64,000 nucleotides of DNA from Nemorincola caseinilytica (GCF_039540515.1 NZ_BAABFA010000004.1:124001-188000); one strand, 5' to 3'; positions 34,484 to 43,851 are shown, counted from the stretch's first letter. Notes: generated from the letters alone by a model not told the origin. Numbers and translations: made by a program.

Positions 34484-34507
34484 TAACCCCTTGTGAGACG
34501 TTTACCT

Positions 34508-34544
34508 GTGACCGGCCGTATGATATGGCCGGTCACTCGGTTTT
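34508..34544 (+). terminator. Intrinsic terminator
   Basis: GTGACCGGCC (34508-34517) pairs with GGCCGGTCAC (34527-34536), followed by a T-rich stretch. Confidence 0.75.
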
Positions 34545-34632
34545 ATAAGGAGAACCTGTTATTTTTATTCTAATGTTTGTCATGTAACCTTCATAGGTAG
34601 GAGGCAAATGGTTGAGATAGTAATATTTAGGT

Positions 34633-34640
34633 TAATTTTG
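34633..34640 (+). promoter_or_regulatory. -7 promoter element of the cysteine desulfurase gene
   Basis: TAATTTTG, a perfect TAnnTTTG match, 14 nt before the ATG at 34655, which implies a very short leader. Confidence 0.65.
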
Positions 34641-34654
34641 CACCGCAAATACCA

Positions 34655-35794
34655 ATGTTGATGGACCGTATCTACTTTGACAATGCCGCTACGACCGCGC
34701 TAGATCCCCAGGTGCTGGATGTGATGATGCCGTTCCTTTCGGAGAAATTCGGCAACCCCTCATCTGTGTACTCTTATGGGCGCGAGACCAAGATGGCCAT
34801 TGAGAATGCCCGCAAGACAGTGGCCCGCATACTGAATGCCGAGCCGGGAGAGATATTCTTCACATCGGGCGGTACGGAGAGCACCAATACGGCCCTCAAT
34901 GCCGCCATACGCGATCTGGGCTGCAGGCACATCATCACATCGCCACTGGAACACCATGCCACGCTGCATACGGTGGAGTACCTTGCGCATACGGGCCAGG
35001 CAAGGCTGAGCTTTGTGAGGCTTACCGATAAGGGCCATATAGATATAGCGCACCTGGAAGAGCTGCTGGCCACCAGCCCCGAGCGTACCGTAGTGACCCT
35101 GATGCATGCCAATAATGAGATAGGCAACCTGCTGAAGATAAAGGCAGTAGGCGACCTGTGCGAAAAGTACGATGCCATATTCCATAGCGATACGGTACAG
35201 ACGGTAGGACATTACCCTTTTGACCTGAAAGGGCTGAAAGTACATTTCATAAACGGTGCAGGGCATAAGTTCCACGGGCCGAAAGGCATAGGCATACTGT
35301 ATGTGAACAGGAACATACAGATAAGACCATACATAAACGGTGGCTCGCAGGAGCGCAATATGCGCGCCGGTACCGAGAACATATACGGTATAGTAGGCTT
35401 TGCCAGGGCGCTGGAGCTGGCCACAGAGCGTTACGAGCAGGACAGCGCCCATGTAAAGGGCCTGAAACTGTATATGGCCGAAAAGCTGAGGGAGCATTTT
35501 CCCGGCATAATATTCAATGGCGATACCTTTGGCAGCAGCCTGTATACGGTGCTGAACGTGTCGTTCCCCATGACGGAGCGTTCGGAGCTGCTGCTCTTCA
35601 ACCTGGATATGAGCGGCATATGCGTAAGCGGTGGTAGCGCATGTACCAGCGGTGCCAATTCGGTGAGCCATGTGATAAAGGCCATACACAATGGCATGTC
35701 TGCCACTATGGTGCCCATACGTTTTTCGTTCAGCAGGCACAATACTACCGCGCAGGTAGATATGGTGATAGAGAAACTGAAAGAACTGATATAA
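34655..35794 (+). CDS. Cysteine desulfurase (NifS/IscS type)
   Basis: 379 residues of a fold-type I PLP enzyme. YFDNAATT opens the protein; EHHATL (99-104) holds the PLP-stacking His; the Schiff-base Lys205 is in GAGHKFHGPKG; and the persulfide-forming Cys330 is in VSGGSACTSG. It takes sulfur from cysteine for iron-sulfur clusters or tRNA thiolation. The ACTSG loop resembles group I enzymes. No iscU or suf gene is adjacent, so its pathway is not fixed. Met3 (34661) is an alternative start; both lie just after the promoter. Confidence 0.92.
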   Translation: MLMDRIYFDNAATTALDPQVLDVMMPFLSEKFGNPSSVYSYGRETKMAIENARKTVARILNAEPGEIFFTSGGTESTNTALNAAIRDLGCRHIITSPLEHHATLHTVEYLAHTGQARLSFVRLTDKGHIDIAHLEELLATSPERTVVTLMHANNEIGNLLKIKAVGDLCEKYDAIFHSDTVQTVGHYPFDLKGLKVHFINGAGHKFHGPKGIGILYVNRNIQIRPYINGGSQERNMRAGTENIYGIVGFARALELATERYEQDSAHVKGLKLYMAEKLREHFPGIIFNGDTFGSSLYTVLNVSFPMTERSELLLFNLDMSGICVSGGSACTSGANSVSHVIKAIHNGMSATMVPIRFSFSRHNTTAQVDMVIEKLKELI

Positions 35795-35818
35795 AAACCA
35801 TGCCAACGTATATAATTA

Positions 35819-35847
35819 GAACGGCCGCCTCTATCGGGCGGCCGTTC
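35819..35847. terminator. Hairpin between convergent genes
   Basis: GAACGGCCGCC (35819-35829) pairs with GGCGGCCGTTC (35837-35847). T-runs are weak on both sides. Confidence 0.6.
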
Positions 35848-35872
35848 CTTATAGGGGTCTATATGGTATCAG

Positions 35873-37633
35873 CTACTTTACTTCTATTTTGGTAATATAT
35901 CGTTGAGGGCCCCATGTGGCTGCTATGAAGTAGATGCCCGGCGGTACATCCAGTCTTACACGCGTATCGGTATTGGTAGGTGCCGTAGTGCGTTCTACCA
36001 CTCTGCCTGCCATATCGGATATCACAAGGTCTGCCATTTCATTGTTCAGCGAATTGATCCGTATAGCGAAGTCGCCACTGTTGGGATTGGGCAGTATACG
36101 CAGCCCGTCTTCCTGCACAGGTGTGGCCACTATACCTGTAGGGCAGCTGGCCGCAGGTAGTACATTCATATTGTGTGTGGCGCTGTCTGTGCCGCAGGCC
36201 GTTACTACCTTGTATTTGATAGTGACCGTACCCAGGGTCACGCCCGTTACTATACCGGTAGATGCACCTACAGTGGCGCGGGCGGTATTGAGGCTGGTCC
36301 ATGTACCGCCGGTGGGGCTGCCTGTAAGGGTGGTTGTATGCGACACACATGCCGTGCTGCTACCGGTGATGCTGGCATCAGGCACGCCATTCACCGTTAC
36401 CACTGTGGTAGCGGCACAGCCACTGGTACCGAAAGTATAGGATATAGTGGACGTACCGGCCGATATACCATTTACCACCCCTGTGCTGCTGACAGTAGCT
36501 ACTACAGGTGTGCTGCTGCTCCATGTGCCGCCGGGTATGGAGTGCGAGAGCGTGGTAGAGCCACCTGTACACATACTGGTAGTACCTGTGATGGCCGGAA
36601 CCGTATTTACGGTAACGGTGGCCGTGCTATAACAGCCCGTAGCGCCTATGATGTAGGATATGGTGGTAGTGCCTGCCGAAACACCCGATACCACACCCGT
36701 GGCCGATACTGTGGCCACTGCGGTATTGCTGCTGCTCCATGTGCCGCCGGCAGTGCTATTGGATAGTGGCGTGGTGCCGCCGGGGCATACCGCAGGCGTG
36801 CCGGATATGGGGCCGGGATTGGGGTTCACCGTCATAATGTGGGTGGCCGTACCGGAAGAGAGGGTGTAGCTGATGGTGGTAGTGCCCGGTGTAAGGCCGG
36901 TGACCACGCCGCCCGATGATATGCTGGCCACACCGGGGGCGCTGCTGCTCCATGTGCCACCTGCAGTGGTGTGGGTAAGCGTGGTGCTGGCCCCTACACA
37001 TACTACACTGGCGCCCGATATACCTGCCGGGCCGCCGGTGGTCTCGGTGACCACAAGTGAGCCTGCGCCCCAGGCATCGCCTGCATTAGTGGCGTCGCCA
37101 TTCACGGCATTCAGTATGCCGCGCAGGGTCACTGAGCCTGTACCGGCGCCGGGGGCCGTCCATGGTATGTTCAGTACATAGGATGTGCCGGGTGCGCCGG
37201 TGCCGCTGGTGGCAGGCAGCGAAGAGGCATGCTCTACCACCTCTATGCCACCGGCAGGGTAGGACAGTTGGGTGAATATGGCTATGGGCGGTGTCATAGA
37301 CCCGGCACCCAATGAGGTGGCCGTAGTTACCGCCGATACCTGGAAACCGAAACGGGGCAGCACAGCAGTGGTAGAGGCATTGAAACCCGAAATGCGGATA
37401 TTGTAAGTGCCACCCGGGGTATAGCTGGTAGTGCTGCCGAGCGGTCCTATAAGCTCTATGGTGGTGAGCACCGAGCCCGACATGGTATGGCAACTGGCGC
37501 CGCCGCAACTGGCAGTACCTGTGATGCCGGTAAGCTCCAGGTTGCTGACAGCGCCGGGGCCGCCTGCATTGCCACCGAGCAGTACATAGATGAGGGCGCA
37601 GATAAATGGTAAGAGTACGATCTTTTTCTTCAT
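35873..37633 (-). CDS. T9SS cargo with choice-of-anchor V domain and Ig-like repeats
   Basis: 586 residues. The signal peptide is about 1-22. Residues about 28-200 match a choice-of-anchor V domain, with the CGGASCHTM segment whose CxxxCH pattern is not a heme motif. Four repeats of about 82 residues follow, each with GGTWSSS, VATVS, GVVxGxSAGT and TISY, a bacterial Ig-like fold used as a stalk. The C-terminus (about 510-586) is a T9SS type A sorting domain (LRILPNPNSGDF, SDMAGRVVE, VPPGIYFIAA). It is probably secreted or attached to the surface. Function unknown. Confidence 0.82.
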   Translation of the reverse strand: MKKKIVLLPFICALIYVLLGGNAGGPGAVSNLELTGITGTASCGGASCHTMSGSVLTTIELIGPLGSTTSYTPGGTYNIRISGFNASTTAVLPRFGFQVSAVTTATSLGAGSMTPPIAIFTQLSYPAGGIEVVEHASSLPATSGTGAPGTSYVLNIPWTAPGAGTGSVTLRGILNAVNGDATNAGDAWGAGSLVVTETTGGPAGISGASVVCVGASTTLTHTTAGGTWSSSAPGVASISSGGVVTGLTPGTTTISYTLSSGTATHIMTVNPNPGPISGTPAVCPGGTTPLSNSTAGGTWSSSNTAVATVSATGVVSGVSAGTTTISYIIGATGCYSTATVTVNTVPAITGTTSMCTGGSTTLSHSIPGGTWSSSTPVVATVSSTGVVNGISAGTSTISYTFGTSGCAATTVVTVNGVPDASITGSSTACVSHTTTLTGSPTGGTWTSLNTARATVGASTGIVTGVTLGTVTIKYKVVTACGTDSATHNMNVLPAASCPTGIVATPVQEDGLRILPNPNSGDFAIRINSLNNEMADLVISDMAGRVVERTTAPTNTDTRVRLDVPPGIYFIAATWGPQRYITKIEVK

Positions 37634-37825
37634 GTGTGTGACTGTTGTTTTTAATGGTGATGTAGATGAAGTATAGTATGCAAAGGAGTATTGGCTGTAC
37701 CAGCATACCCATTGTTAGTGCGGCATAGGTCATTTCATGGTAGTGGTGTGTTTTTCTTGGGAGTGGTGAGAATGACATCCTTACTGTGCCGCAGGCCGCC
37801 GCAAAGAGCACTGGTACATATATGC

Positions 37826-37833
37826 TACATTTG
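37826..37833 (+). promoter_or_regulatory. -7 promoter element of murB
   Basis: TACATTTG, perfect match, 27 nt before the ATG at 37861 and inside the longer open frame, so it argues for the 37861 start. Confidence 0.65.
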
Positions 37834-37860
37834 CGTACCCGTAGAGGTCTTTACCCTTAT

Positions 37861-38865
37861 ATGCTGCTGCAACAGAACATACACCTAAAGCCATTCAATA
37901 CATTCGGTATAGATGAGGTGGCCGAGTATTTTGCCACCATCAGTGACCTGGACGACCTGCAGGATGTCGCAGACCTGCCATATAAGCTGCAGGTGCTGGG
38001 TGGCGGCAGTAATATATTGCTTACGGCCCCCGTACAGGGGGTAGTAGCGCACAATGCCCTGAAGGGGCACAGCGTGCTGCGGGAGGATGCGCACAATGTA
38101 TGGCTGCAGGTACAGGCCGGAGAGGTATGGCACGATCTGGTGCTGTATGCCACCGGTATGGGATGGGGTGGTATAGAGAACCTGGCCCTGATACCGGGTA
38201 CCGTAGGTGCGGCCCCCATACAGAACATAGGCGCCTATGGAGCAGAGGTGCGCGAGGTGCTGGAAGAGGTGACCTTCTATCATTTGCAGGACAAGACCTT
38301 TGTAACATACGGCAATGCCGACTGCCGTTTCGGGTATAGGGATAGTGTGTTCAAGCATGAGCTGAGAGGACGGGCATTCATCACATCGGTGGTGCTGCGG
38401 CTTAGTAAGCAGCCGGTATTCAATACCAGCTATGGCGCTATAGAACAGGAACTGGCTGCAATGGACGTGCAGACACCAACGGTACAGGCGATAGCGCAGG
38501 CGGTGATGAACATACGCAGCAGCAAACTACCAGACCCCAGGGTGACGGGCAATGCGGGCAGCTTTTTCAAGAACCCTACCGTGCCGCGTGCACAGTATGA
38601 GGCTCTGTTACCCGCATACCCCTCTATGCCGCATTTTGTGGTAAGCGATAGCATGGTGAAGATACCGGCTGCATGGCTTATAGAGCAGTGCGGCTGGAAG
38701 GGCCACCGCAGGGGCGATGCCGGTGTACACACCCGCCAGGCGCTGGTACTGGTGAACTATGGTGGTGCCAAAGGCAGGGAGGTATGGGAGCTATCGGGCG
38801 AGATAGTGGCCTCTGTGGCGGGTAAGTTCGGTATAGAGCTGGAGCGAGAGGTGCAGGTGTGGTAA
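37861..38865 (+). CDS. murB: UDP-N-acetylenolpyruvoylglucosamine reductase
   Basis: 334 residues. An FAD enzyme that reduces UDP-GlcNAc-enolpyruvate with NADPH in peptidoglycan precursor synthesis. Seen here: NTFGIDEVAEYF at the start, VLGGGSNIL (FAD-binding), IPGTVGAAPIQNIGAYG, the catalytic region with GNAGSFFKNP (the Ser proton donor), and the C-terminal LIEQCGWKGHRRGDAGVH. This layout is the type I (E. coli) form with the extra C-terminal part. The frame is open to 37786, but family alignment and the internal promoter place the start at 37861. Confidence 0.93.
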   Translation: MLLQQNIHLKPFNTFGIDEVAEYFATISDLDDLQDVADLPYKLQVLGGGSNILLTAPVQGVVAHNALKGHSVLREDAHNVWLQVQAGEVWHDLVLYATGMGWGGIENLALIPGTVGAAPIQNIGAYGAEVREVLEEVTFYHLQDKTFVTYGNADCRFGYRDSVFKHELRGRAFITSVVLRLSKQPVFNTSYGAIEQELAAMDVQTPTVQAIAQAVMNIRSSKLPDPRVTGNAGSFFKNPTVPRAQYEALLPAYPSMPHFVVSDSMVKIPAAWLIEQCGWKGHRRGDAGVHTRQALVLVNYGGAKGREVWELSGEIVASVAGKFGIELEREVQVW

Positions 38866-38955
38866 CATACAGGGATTTGGCACCACATTAACATTTTTAC
38901 CCTGCCCAACTGTCCCATATTTCATGGACTTTTGCATCTTATTTTCCTCTACACA

Positions 38956-41574
38956 ATGCGCACGACCGCCGTTAGGCATTCTCTTTTTCTTTTTGCTGTC
39001 CTTTTATCCTTGCCTGTTCTTGCCCAGGTGAGCGGCAGCGTTTCGGGTAAACTGACCGATGGCAGTGGGGCCCCTGTAGCCTATGCCAATGTGACCCTGC
39101 TTCGGGCAGACTCATCGGTGGCCAATGGCGACCTGTCGAAGGACGATGGCTCGTTCCGCATTTCGCCGGTAGGCGAGGGTAGCTATACCATTCGCATAGA
39201 GTCGATAGGTTTTACCAGTAAATATGTGGCCGTGCCTGTGACCGCCGCCAAACCCGATGTGAAGATGGGCGCCATAAAACTGACCGCGGTGGCCACCGAG
39301 CTGAATGCCGTGAACGTGACCGCTGAGAAGAAAGTGATGGAGCTGAAGGTGGACAAAAAAGTGTTCAACGTAGAGAAGAACACCACCACGGCCGGTGGCA
39401 GCGCTACCGATGTGCTGCAGAACGTACCTGCCATATCGGTAGACATGGATGGCAATGTGAGCCTGCGCGGCAAGGGCAATGTGACGGTACTGATAGACGG
39501 CAAGCCTGCCACCATGATGGGTACCGACATCACATCGGCACTGCAGAGCCTGCCGGCCAGCAGTATAGAGAGCGTGGAGGTCATCACCAATCCATCGGCC
39601 AAATATGATGCGCAGGGTACTACGGGTATCATCAACATCATCACCAAAAAAGATGGCCGCCTGGGTATAAATGGCAATGTGACCGTAGGTGCAGGCACCC
39701 GCGACAAGTATAACGCCAACCTGGGGCTGAACGTACGCAAGGGTAAGTGGAACACTTTCCTGAACAGCAGCTTCAGGCAGAACAATACTTTCAATAATGT
39801 GACCACCGACAGGCAGGATACCGGCCTGCACGGAGACTCGTACTATACTTATGAGCATGTGCCCAGGTTGTTCGGCGGGTTCTTCAACACATTGGGCACT
39901 ACTTACGACCTGGACAAGAACAACTCTTTTACCCTTACCGGCAATGTGAATACCATGCAGTGGGGTTTTCGCGACAATTCGGACTATTACGTTTATGACG
40001 AACCCGGCAGGGAGGGTGGTAGTATGAAGATGTACCGCAACCGATACTCTGAGGGTCTGGGTGGCCCCCTATCGTTCTCCGGCGCATTGGACTACAAGCA
40101 TAAATTCAAGAAGAAGGGCGAGGAGATGAACATAGATGCCACCTACGCATCTTCCACCATACAGCGCAGCCAGATATACGATACCAAATTAGATACCAAT
40201 GGTAAAATATTGGGTATCAGGTCGGAAGCCCCCGGTAGGGGAGGTAATAACAGCTTCAATGCATGGGCCGACTATGTGAACCCCATAACAGAGACCGGCA
40301 AGCTGGGTGCGGGCATGAAATCGCAGTTCTATGAGTTCTACAGCAGCAATGATCCGCTGATATGGAACACAGATTCAGCAGACATCAAACGTATAGACTA
40401 TACGCAGCTTACCAAGTATAACTACAAGCAGCAGATACATGCTGCCTATGTGAACTGGAGCGACCAGAAAGGCAAGCTGGCCTACCAACTGGGCCTGCGT
40501 ATAGAAGATGCCCAATACAATGGTACGGGTGAGGTACCCACGAAGCAGACATTCAAGAACAGTTTCCTGAACTTGTTTCCATCGGCATTCGTGTCTTATC
40601 AGCTCACACAGGAGCATAGCGTGTACCTGAACTACAGCCGCCGTACCAACAGGCCGGGTTTCTTCCAGATGATGCCCTTTAAAGACCTGTCCAACCCCGG
40701 TACCGTATCTATGGGTAACCCTGACATACTGCCTGAGTTCATAGACAATATAGAGGCCAACTACAGTTATTCAGATGACAAGGGTAATACGCTGATATTC
40801 AGTGCGTATTTTGCAAATACCAGCAACCTTTCGGAACGTATTCTTAAACCTATAACCGGCGATGCGCTGGATGTGGATCTGGGGTTGCAGAACGAGGTGG
40901 GCCAATTATTGTCGCGCCCGATGAACATAGCTTCGGGTGTGACATATGGTCTGGAGGGAACAGCAAAATTGCAATTCACAAAGATCTGGGATGCAACACT
41001 TAGTGCAAACCTGTTCAATAACCAGTTGAATATAGGCGAATTGCCAGACGGCTATTCGGCCTATATATCGAACACCAGTGGTTATGGGTGGTTCTCTAAG
41101 GTGAACACCAGCATAAAGCTGCCTGCCAATTTCTCCCTGCAGTTCAACGGCAACTACGAATCGCCGAAGGTGATAACCCAGGGCAGGCAGCGCGAAAGCT
41201 ACTGGCTGGATGTGGCCCTGCGCAAGAACCTGTGGAAGAACAAGGCCACACTGATAGTGAACTGCTCGGACGTGTTCAAGACCCGCCAGTTCATAAACAA
41301 CTACAATACCCCCCTCTACACACAGACCATAGACCGCGTGAAGGAGACCCGTATAGGCAACCTTACATTTACCTACCGCTTTGGCAAGCAGGATATGGGC
41401 AATAAGGGTATGGGCCCGGGTGGCGATAAGGGTAGGGGTGCCAAGCGTGCCGAGAGCCGAAAGGCCGAAAAGCCTACCGAGCAGGACCGTGCCAACAACC
41501 TGAAGCAGAACGACGACAGCGACAATGGCGGTGGTGGAGGTGGTAACGGTGGCGGGCAAAGGCGAGGACAATAG
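38956..41574 (+). CDS. TonB-receptor-like outer-membrane beta-barrel protein with Gly-rich tail
   Basis: 872 residues from the ATG at 38956 (MRTTAVRH), which begins the signal peptide; the frame is open 24 nt upstream. After a carboxypeptidase-regulatory-like domain (SGSVSGKLTDGSGAPVAYANVTLL, about 24-110) comes a plug (LQNVPAISVDMDGNVSLRGKGNVTVLIDGKPA) and a PF14905-type barrel to about 815. The last about 60 residues are a low-complexity tail rich in Gly, Lys, Asp and Glu, ending in Gly and Arg. It is probably an outer-membrane transport or binding protein; no SusD partner is adjacent. Confidence 0.85.
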   Translation: MRTTAVRHSLFLFAVLLSLPVLAQVSGSVSGKLTDGSGAPVAYANVTLLRADSSVANGDLSKDDGSFRISPVGEGSYTIRIESIGFTSKYVAVPVTAAKPDVKMGAIKLTAVATELNAVNVTAEKKVMELKVDKKVFNVEKNTTTAGGSATDVLQNVPAISVDMDGNVSLRGKGNVTVLIDGKPATMMGTDITSALQSLPASSIESVEVITNPSAKYDAQGTTGIINIITKKDGRLGINGNVTVGAGTRDKYNANLGLNVRKGKWNTFLNSSFRQNNTFNNVTTDRQDTGLHGDSYYTYEHVPRLFGGFFNTLGTTYDLDKNNSFTLTGNVNTMQWGFRDNSDYYVYDEPGREGGSMKMYRNRYSEGLGGPLSFSGALDYKHKFKKKGEEMNIDATYASSTIQRSQIYDTKLDTNGKILGIRSEAPGRGGNNSFNAWADYVNPITETGKLGAGMKSQFYEFYSSNDPLIWNTDSADIKRIDYTQLTKYNYKQQIHAAYVNWSDQKGKLAYQLGLRIEDAQYNGTGEVPTKQTFKNSFLNLFPSAFVSYQLTQEHSVYLNYSRRTNRPGFFQMMPFKDLSNPGTVSMGNPDILPEFIDNIEANYSYSDDKGNTLIFSAYFANTSNLSERILKPITGDALDVDLGLQNEVGQLLSRPMNIASGVTYGLEGTAKLQFTKIWDATLSANLFNNQLNIGELPDGYSAYISNTSGYGWFSKVNTSIKLPANFSLQFNGNYESPKVITQGRQRESYWLDVALRKNLWKNKATLIVNCSDVFKTRQFINNYNTPLYTQTIDRVKETRIGNLTFTYRFGKQDMGNKGMGPGGDKGRGAKRAESRKAEKPTEQDRANNLKQNDDSDNGGGGGGNGGGQRRGQ

Positions 41575-41607
41575 TTTTCCCGTTGGGATCGCAGGCGTTC
41601 TCCTTCA

Positions 41608-41674
41608 TTTGAACTATTCATGAAAATTATTTTTCAGAAAATTTTGAAAGTTCAAAAAATGTGTTCTACCTTTA
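41608..41674 (+). promoter_or_regulatory. Promoter and nested palindromes of the GbsR-like gene
   Basis: TTTGAACT (41608-41615) is mirrored by AGTTCAAA (41649-41656), and TGAAAA-N4-TTTTCA (41621-41636) lies inside. TACCTTTA (41667-41674) resembles the -7 element. The palindromes sit where a regulator would block the promoter, so autoregulation is likely. Confidence 0.55.
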
Positions 41675-41678
41675 CGTC

Positions 41679-42185
41679 ATGAAACTGCAGGAGGCAAAAC
41701 AGCAATTCATTCAGAACTGGGGCGCACTGGGCACGCAGTGGGGTATAAACCGCACTATGGCACAGATACATGCCCTGCTGCTGGTATCTGCCGATCCGCT
41801 GAGTGCAGATGATATAATGACCCAACTGAAGATAAGCCGTGGTAATGTGAACATGAATGTGCGCGAGCTGCTGGACTGGGGCATAGTAGAAAAGGTGCTG
41901 ATACCCGGCGAGCGCAAAGAGTACTTCAGCGCAGAGAAAGATATATGGAAGGTGGCCATGCGGATAGTGAAGGAACGCAAACGCCGCGAGGTAGAACCCA
42001 TACTGAGCGCCCTGAACGAGCTGAAGGAAGTAGAGGGTGACAAGAACAGCAAGGACGTAAAAGTATTTGTGGACACTATAGGCGACATTCAGAAATTTGC
42101 CAACCAGGCCAGCAAGGGTGTAGATGGATTGGTGAGGATGGATGAACACTGGTTCACAGGTACGTTGCTGAAAATGTTCAAGTAG
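41679..42185 (+). CDS. GbsR/MarR-family transcriptional regulator
   Basis: 168 residues from the ATG at 41679. The winged-helix DNA-binding part covers about 10-85 (RTMAQIHALLLVSADPLSADDIMTQLKISRGNVNMNVRELLDWGIVEKVLIPGERKEYFSAEKDIW), the hallmark of the GbsR branch of MarR proteins. The helical C-terminal half (about 90-168) probably dimerises or senses a ligand. The frame is open to 41661, but that stretch covers the -7-like TACCTTTA; the ATG at 41679 is 5 bp after it, implying little or no leader. Nested palindromes upstream suggest self-control. Target genes unknown; the TonB-like gene upstream is a candidate. Confidence 0.85.
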   Translation: MKLQEAKQQFIQNWGALGTQWGINRTMAQIHALLLVSADPLSADDIMTQLKISRGNVNMNVRELLDWGIVEKVLIPGERKEYFSAEKDIWKVAMRIVKERKRREVEPILSALNELKEVEGDKNSKDVKVFVDTIGDIQKFANQASKGVDGLVRMDEHWFTGTLLKMFK

Positions 42186-42212
42186 GGTGTGTTATCTAAA
42201 GTATAGTTCAAG

Positions 42213-42232
42213 ACCGGGCAGCCGGTTTTTTT
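42213..42232 (+). terminator. Short terminator of the GbsR-like gene
   Basis: ACCGG (42213-42217) pairs with CCGGT (42222-42226), followed by seven T. Confidence 0.6.
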
Positions 42233-42386
42233 AAGAAGAATAAATTTCAAAAATTTCTGAAAATTCTATCAATACAGTATTTATGAAACGAACAGAACAT
42301 ATACATGCCCCGCCTGCAAGGCAAAGCAAGCCCCTGTAGGCCCTGTCGCACATCACATTCATTATCACTCTTCTAAAACATATTTT

Positions 42387-42779
42387 ATGAATCACATTAT
42401 CGTTCTGTACATCATGTACATCCTCATCACAGTTACACTTACGGTATGGGTAGCTCATACCTTGTTCAAGAACGGCAAGGTATTCCTGATAGACATCTTT
42501 CATGGCAATGCCACACTGGCCGATGCCGTGAACAACCTGCTATGGGTGGGTTTTTACCTCATCAATATAGGATATGCCGTATATACCCTGCGGGTAGTGA
42601 ATGAAGTAGACAGCGCACGGCTGGTAATAGAGATACTAAGCGTGAAGATAGGCCTCATAATACTGATACTGGGCTGCATGCATTTCCTGAACATGTTCAT
42701 ATTCTTCCGCCTGCGCAAGCGCGCCCTGATAGACAAACGCGAGAACGACCTTTATGACTACAGTAAAATGAACGCCTAA
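42387..42779 (+). CDS. Small membrane protein of unknown function
   Basis: 130 residues with three hydrophobic segments (about 4-22, 48-68 and 85-107) and a charged C-terminal tail (RLRKRALIDKRENDLYDYSKMNA). No recognisable family, although small proteins of this type are frequent in Bacteroidota. The start is the ATG at 42387. It is 11 nt upstream of the start of the broken membrane gene (42791), and the two were probably once an operon. Confidence 0.65.
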   Translation: MNHIIVLYIMYILITVTLTVWVAHTLFKNGKVFLIDIFHGNATLADAVNNLLWVGFYLINIGYAVYTLRVVNEVDSARLVIEILSVKIGLIILILGCMHFLNMFIFFRLRKRALIDKRENDLYDYSKMNA

Positions 42780-42790
42780 CACCAATAACC

Positions 42791-43182
42791 ATGCGTACTA
42801 CATTATTCTTGAAACGGGTAGACCTGTACCTGCAATCAATGGCTCTGCTCGTGCCCTTTGGAATGGGTCTTTACGATGCCTCTTATTTTTTGCTGGCATA
42901 CTTTACAGTAAGTATGGTATGGTACAGGCGCTCAGTTGCTTGTTCAACCGGTTGTTCCTGAACGATCATCTGAGGCATGGTAGCAGGTTAGGGTGCGAAA
43001 TAGCGGTAGTGTTGCTGGTGCTGTTCTTTATATATCTGTTCATACAAGGGTCATCCACAGTGGCGGCGGGCCTTATTGCTCTATTTTTCATAGCCCCATT
43101 CCTGGCCATATGGTATGGGGCCATAAGCTACAAGGAAACACGGTATGTGCGCAGTTTGGTAGACAGGAAACAGTATGTGTGA
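42791..43182 (+). pseudogene. Small membrane protein gene, frameshifted by a TATGG duplication
   Basis: The ATG at 42791 reads 42 codons in one frame, and the frame used after 42919 continues as MVQALSCLFNRLF... to TGA 43180-43182. At the junction TATGG occurs twice in tandem (42913-42917 and 42918-42922). Removing one 5-bp unit joins both frames into one 128-residue protein with several hydrophobic segments, including AVVLLVLFFIYLFIQG and LIALFFIAPFLAIWYG. Without the removal, the first frame stops soon after at a TGA (42959-42961). It is a damaged gene, a phase-variable gene, or an assembly error. No known family. Confidence 0.75.
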
Positions 43183-43200
43183 GTGAGAAAGGTGTGAAAG

Positions 43201-43234
43201 GCCGGGTGCAGTTGTTGGTCTGCACCCGGCTTTT
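43201..43234 (+). terminator. Intrinsic terminator
   Basis: GCCGGGTGCAG (43201-43211) pairs with CTGCACCCGGC (43220-43230), followed by TTTT. It ends the membrane-protein operon. Confidence 0.85.
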
Positions 43235-43371
43235 GTTGTGGGGTAAGAAGGATTGTTCATCCTACACAAATTTTTGGAACACATTCCTGTATCGAGTTTT
43301 TAGATTATTTTTTAATATATTTTTACTTATTTTTATGTAATATTCATTTTTTATACAAAAAAAACGTTCGT

Positions 43372-43770
43372 ATGAAAGATCCTGAATTACTCTCTTTAGA
43401 AAAAAGAATACGGAATTTGTTGAGCTACATTTTGGCAACTAATAATCTTTATGTAGGATCAGAAAAAGAAGCAAAGTACTTATTAGACGGACATGCTACG
43501 GAGTTAATACAGAAGATTAAATTGCCCTTGATCTATGACAAAAATGCTTCCCTTGAAATTTATGGGATGATTGCTGCAAATCAATCTAATGGGCGTTATG
43601 TTTGGATCTATTTATATTACTGGAACAAGATATGGAAGTGCAATAACCTTGAGTCAGCCTTTGAGTTTATTAATAAGTATCGTGAATACTATAAGCTGCA
43701 TGAAGAAAAAGAACTGTATTTGAGAAAGGCAGAATCGAAACGGAAGCTTTTAGAAGTCACTAAAAATTAG
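43372..43770 (+). CDS. AT-rich orphan protein of unknown function
   Basis: 132 residues, hydrophilic, mostly helical, with the charged C-terminal end KLHEEKELYLRKAESKRKLLEVTKN. No signal peptide, membrane segment or known domain. Its DNA is clearly richer in A and T than its neighbours, and it uses ATT as well as ATA for Ile and TTA/TTG for Leu where neighbours prefer CTG. The upstream 130 bp is also very AT-rich. This base use plus the decayed tRNA downstream suggests acquisition by horizontal transfer. Function unknown. Confidence 0.6.
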   Translation: MKDPELLSLEKRIRNLLSYILATNNLYVGSEKEAKYLLDGHATELIQKIKLPLIYDKNASLEIYGMIAANQSNGRYVWIYLYYWNKIWKCNNLESAFEFINKYREYYKLHEEKELYLRKAESKRKLLEVTKN

Positions 43771-43851
43771 TGCAAATTATTAGCATATGAGTATGCACTG
43801 CTTCAACGACAGTTGCTTAGATTAGGTTACACAACAATGAGAGTGGAGGAT

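Noticed and set aside
35873..37633. CGGASCH as a heme c motif
   Set aside because: Spacing is CxxxCH rather than CxxCH, and the domain is a choice-of-anchor V type.
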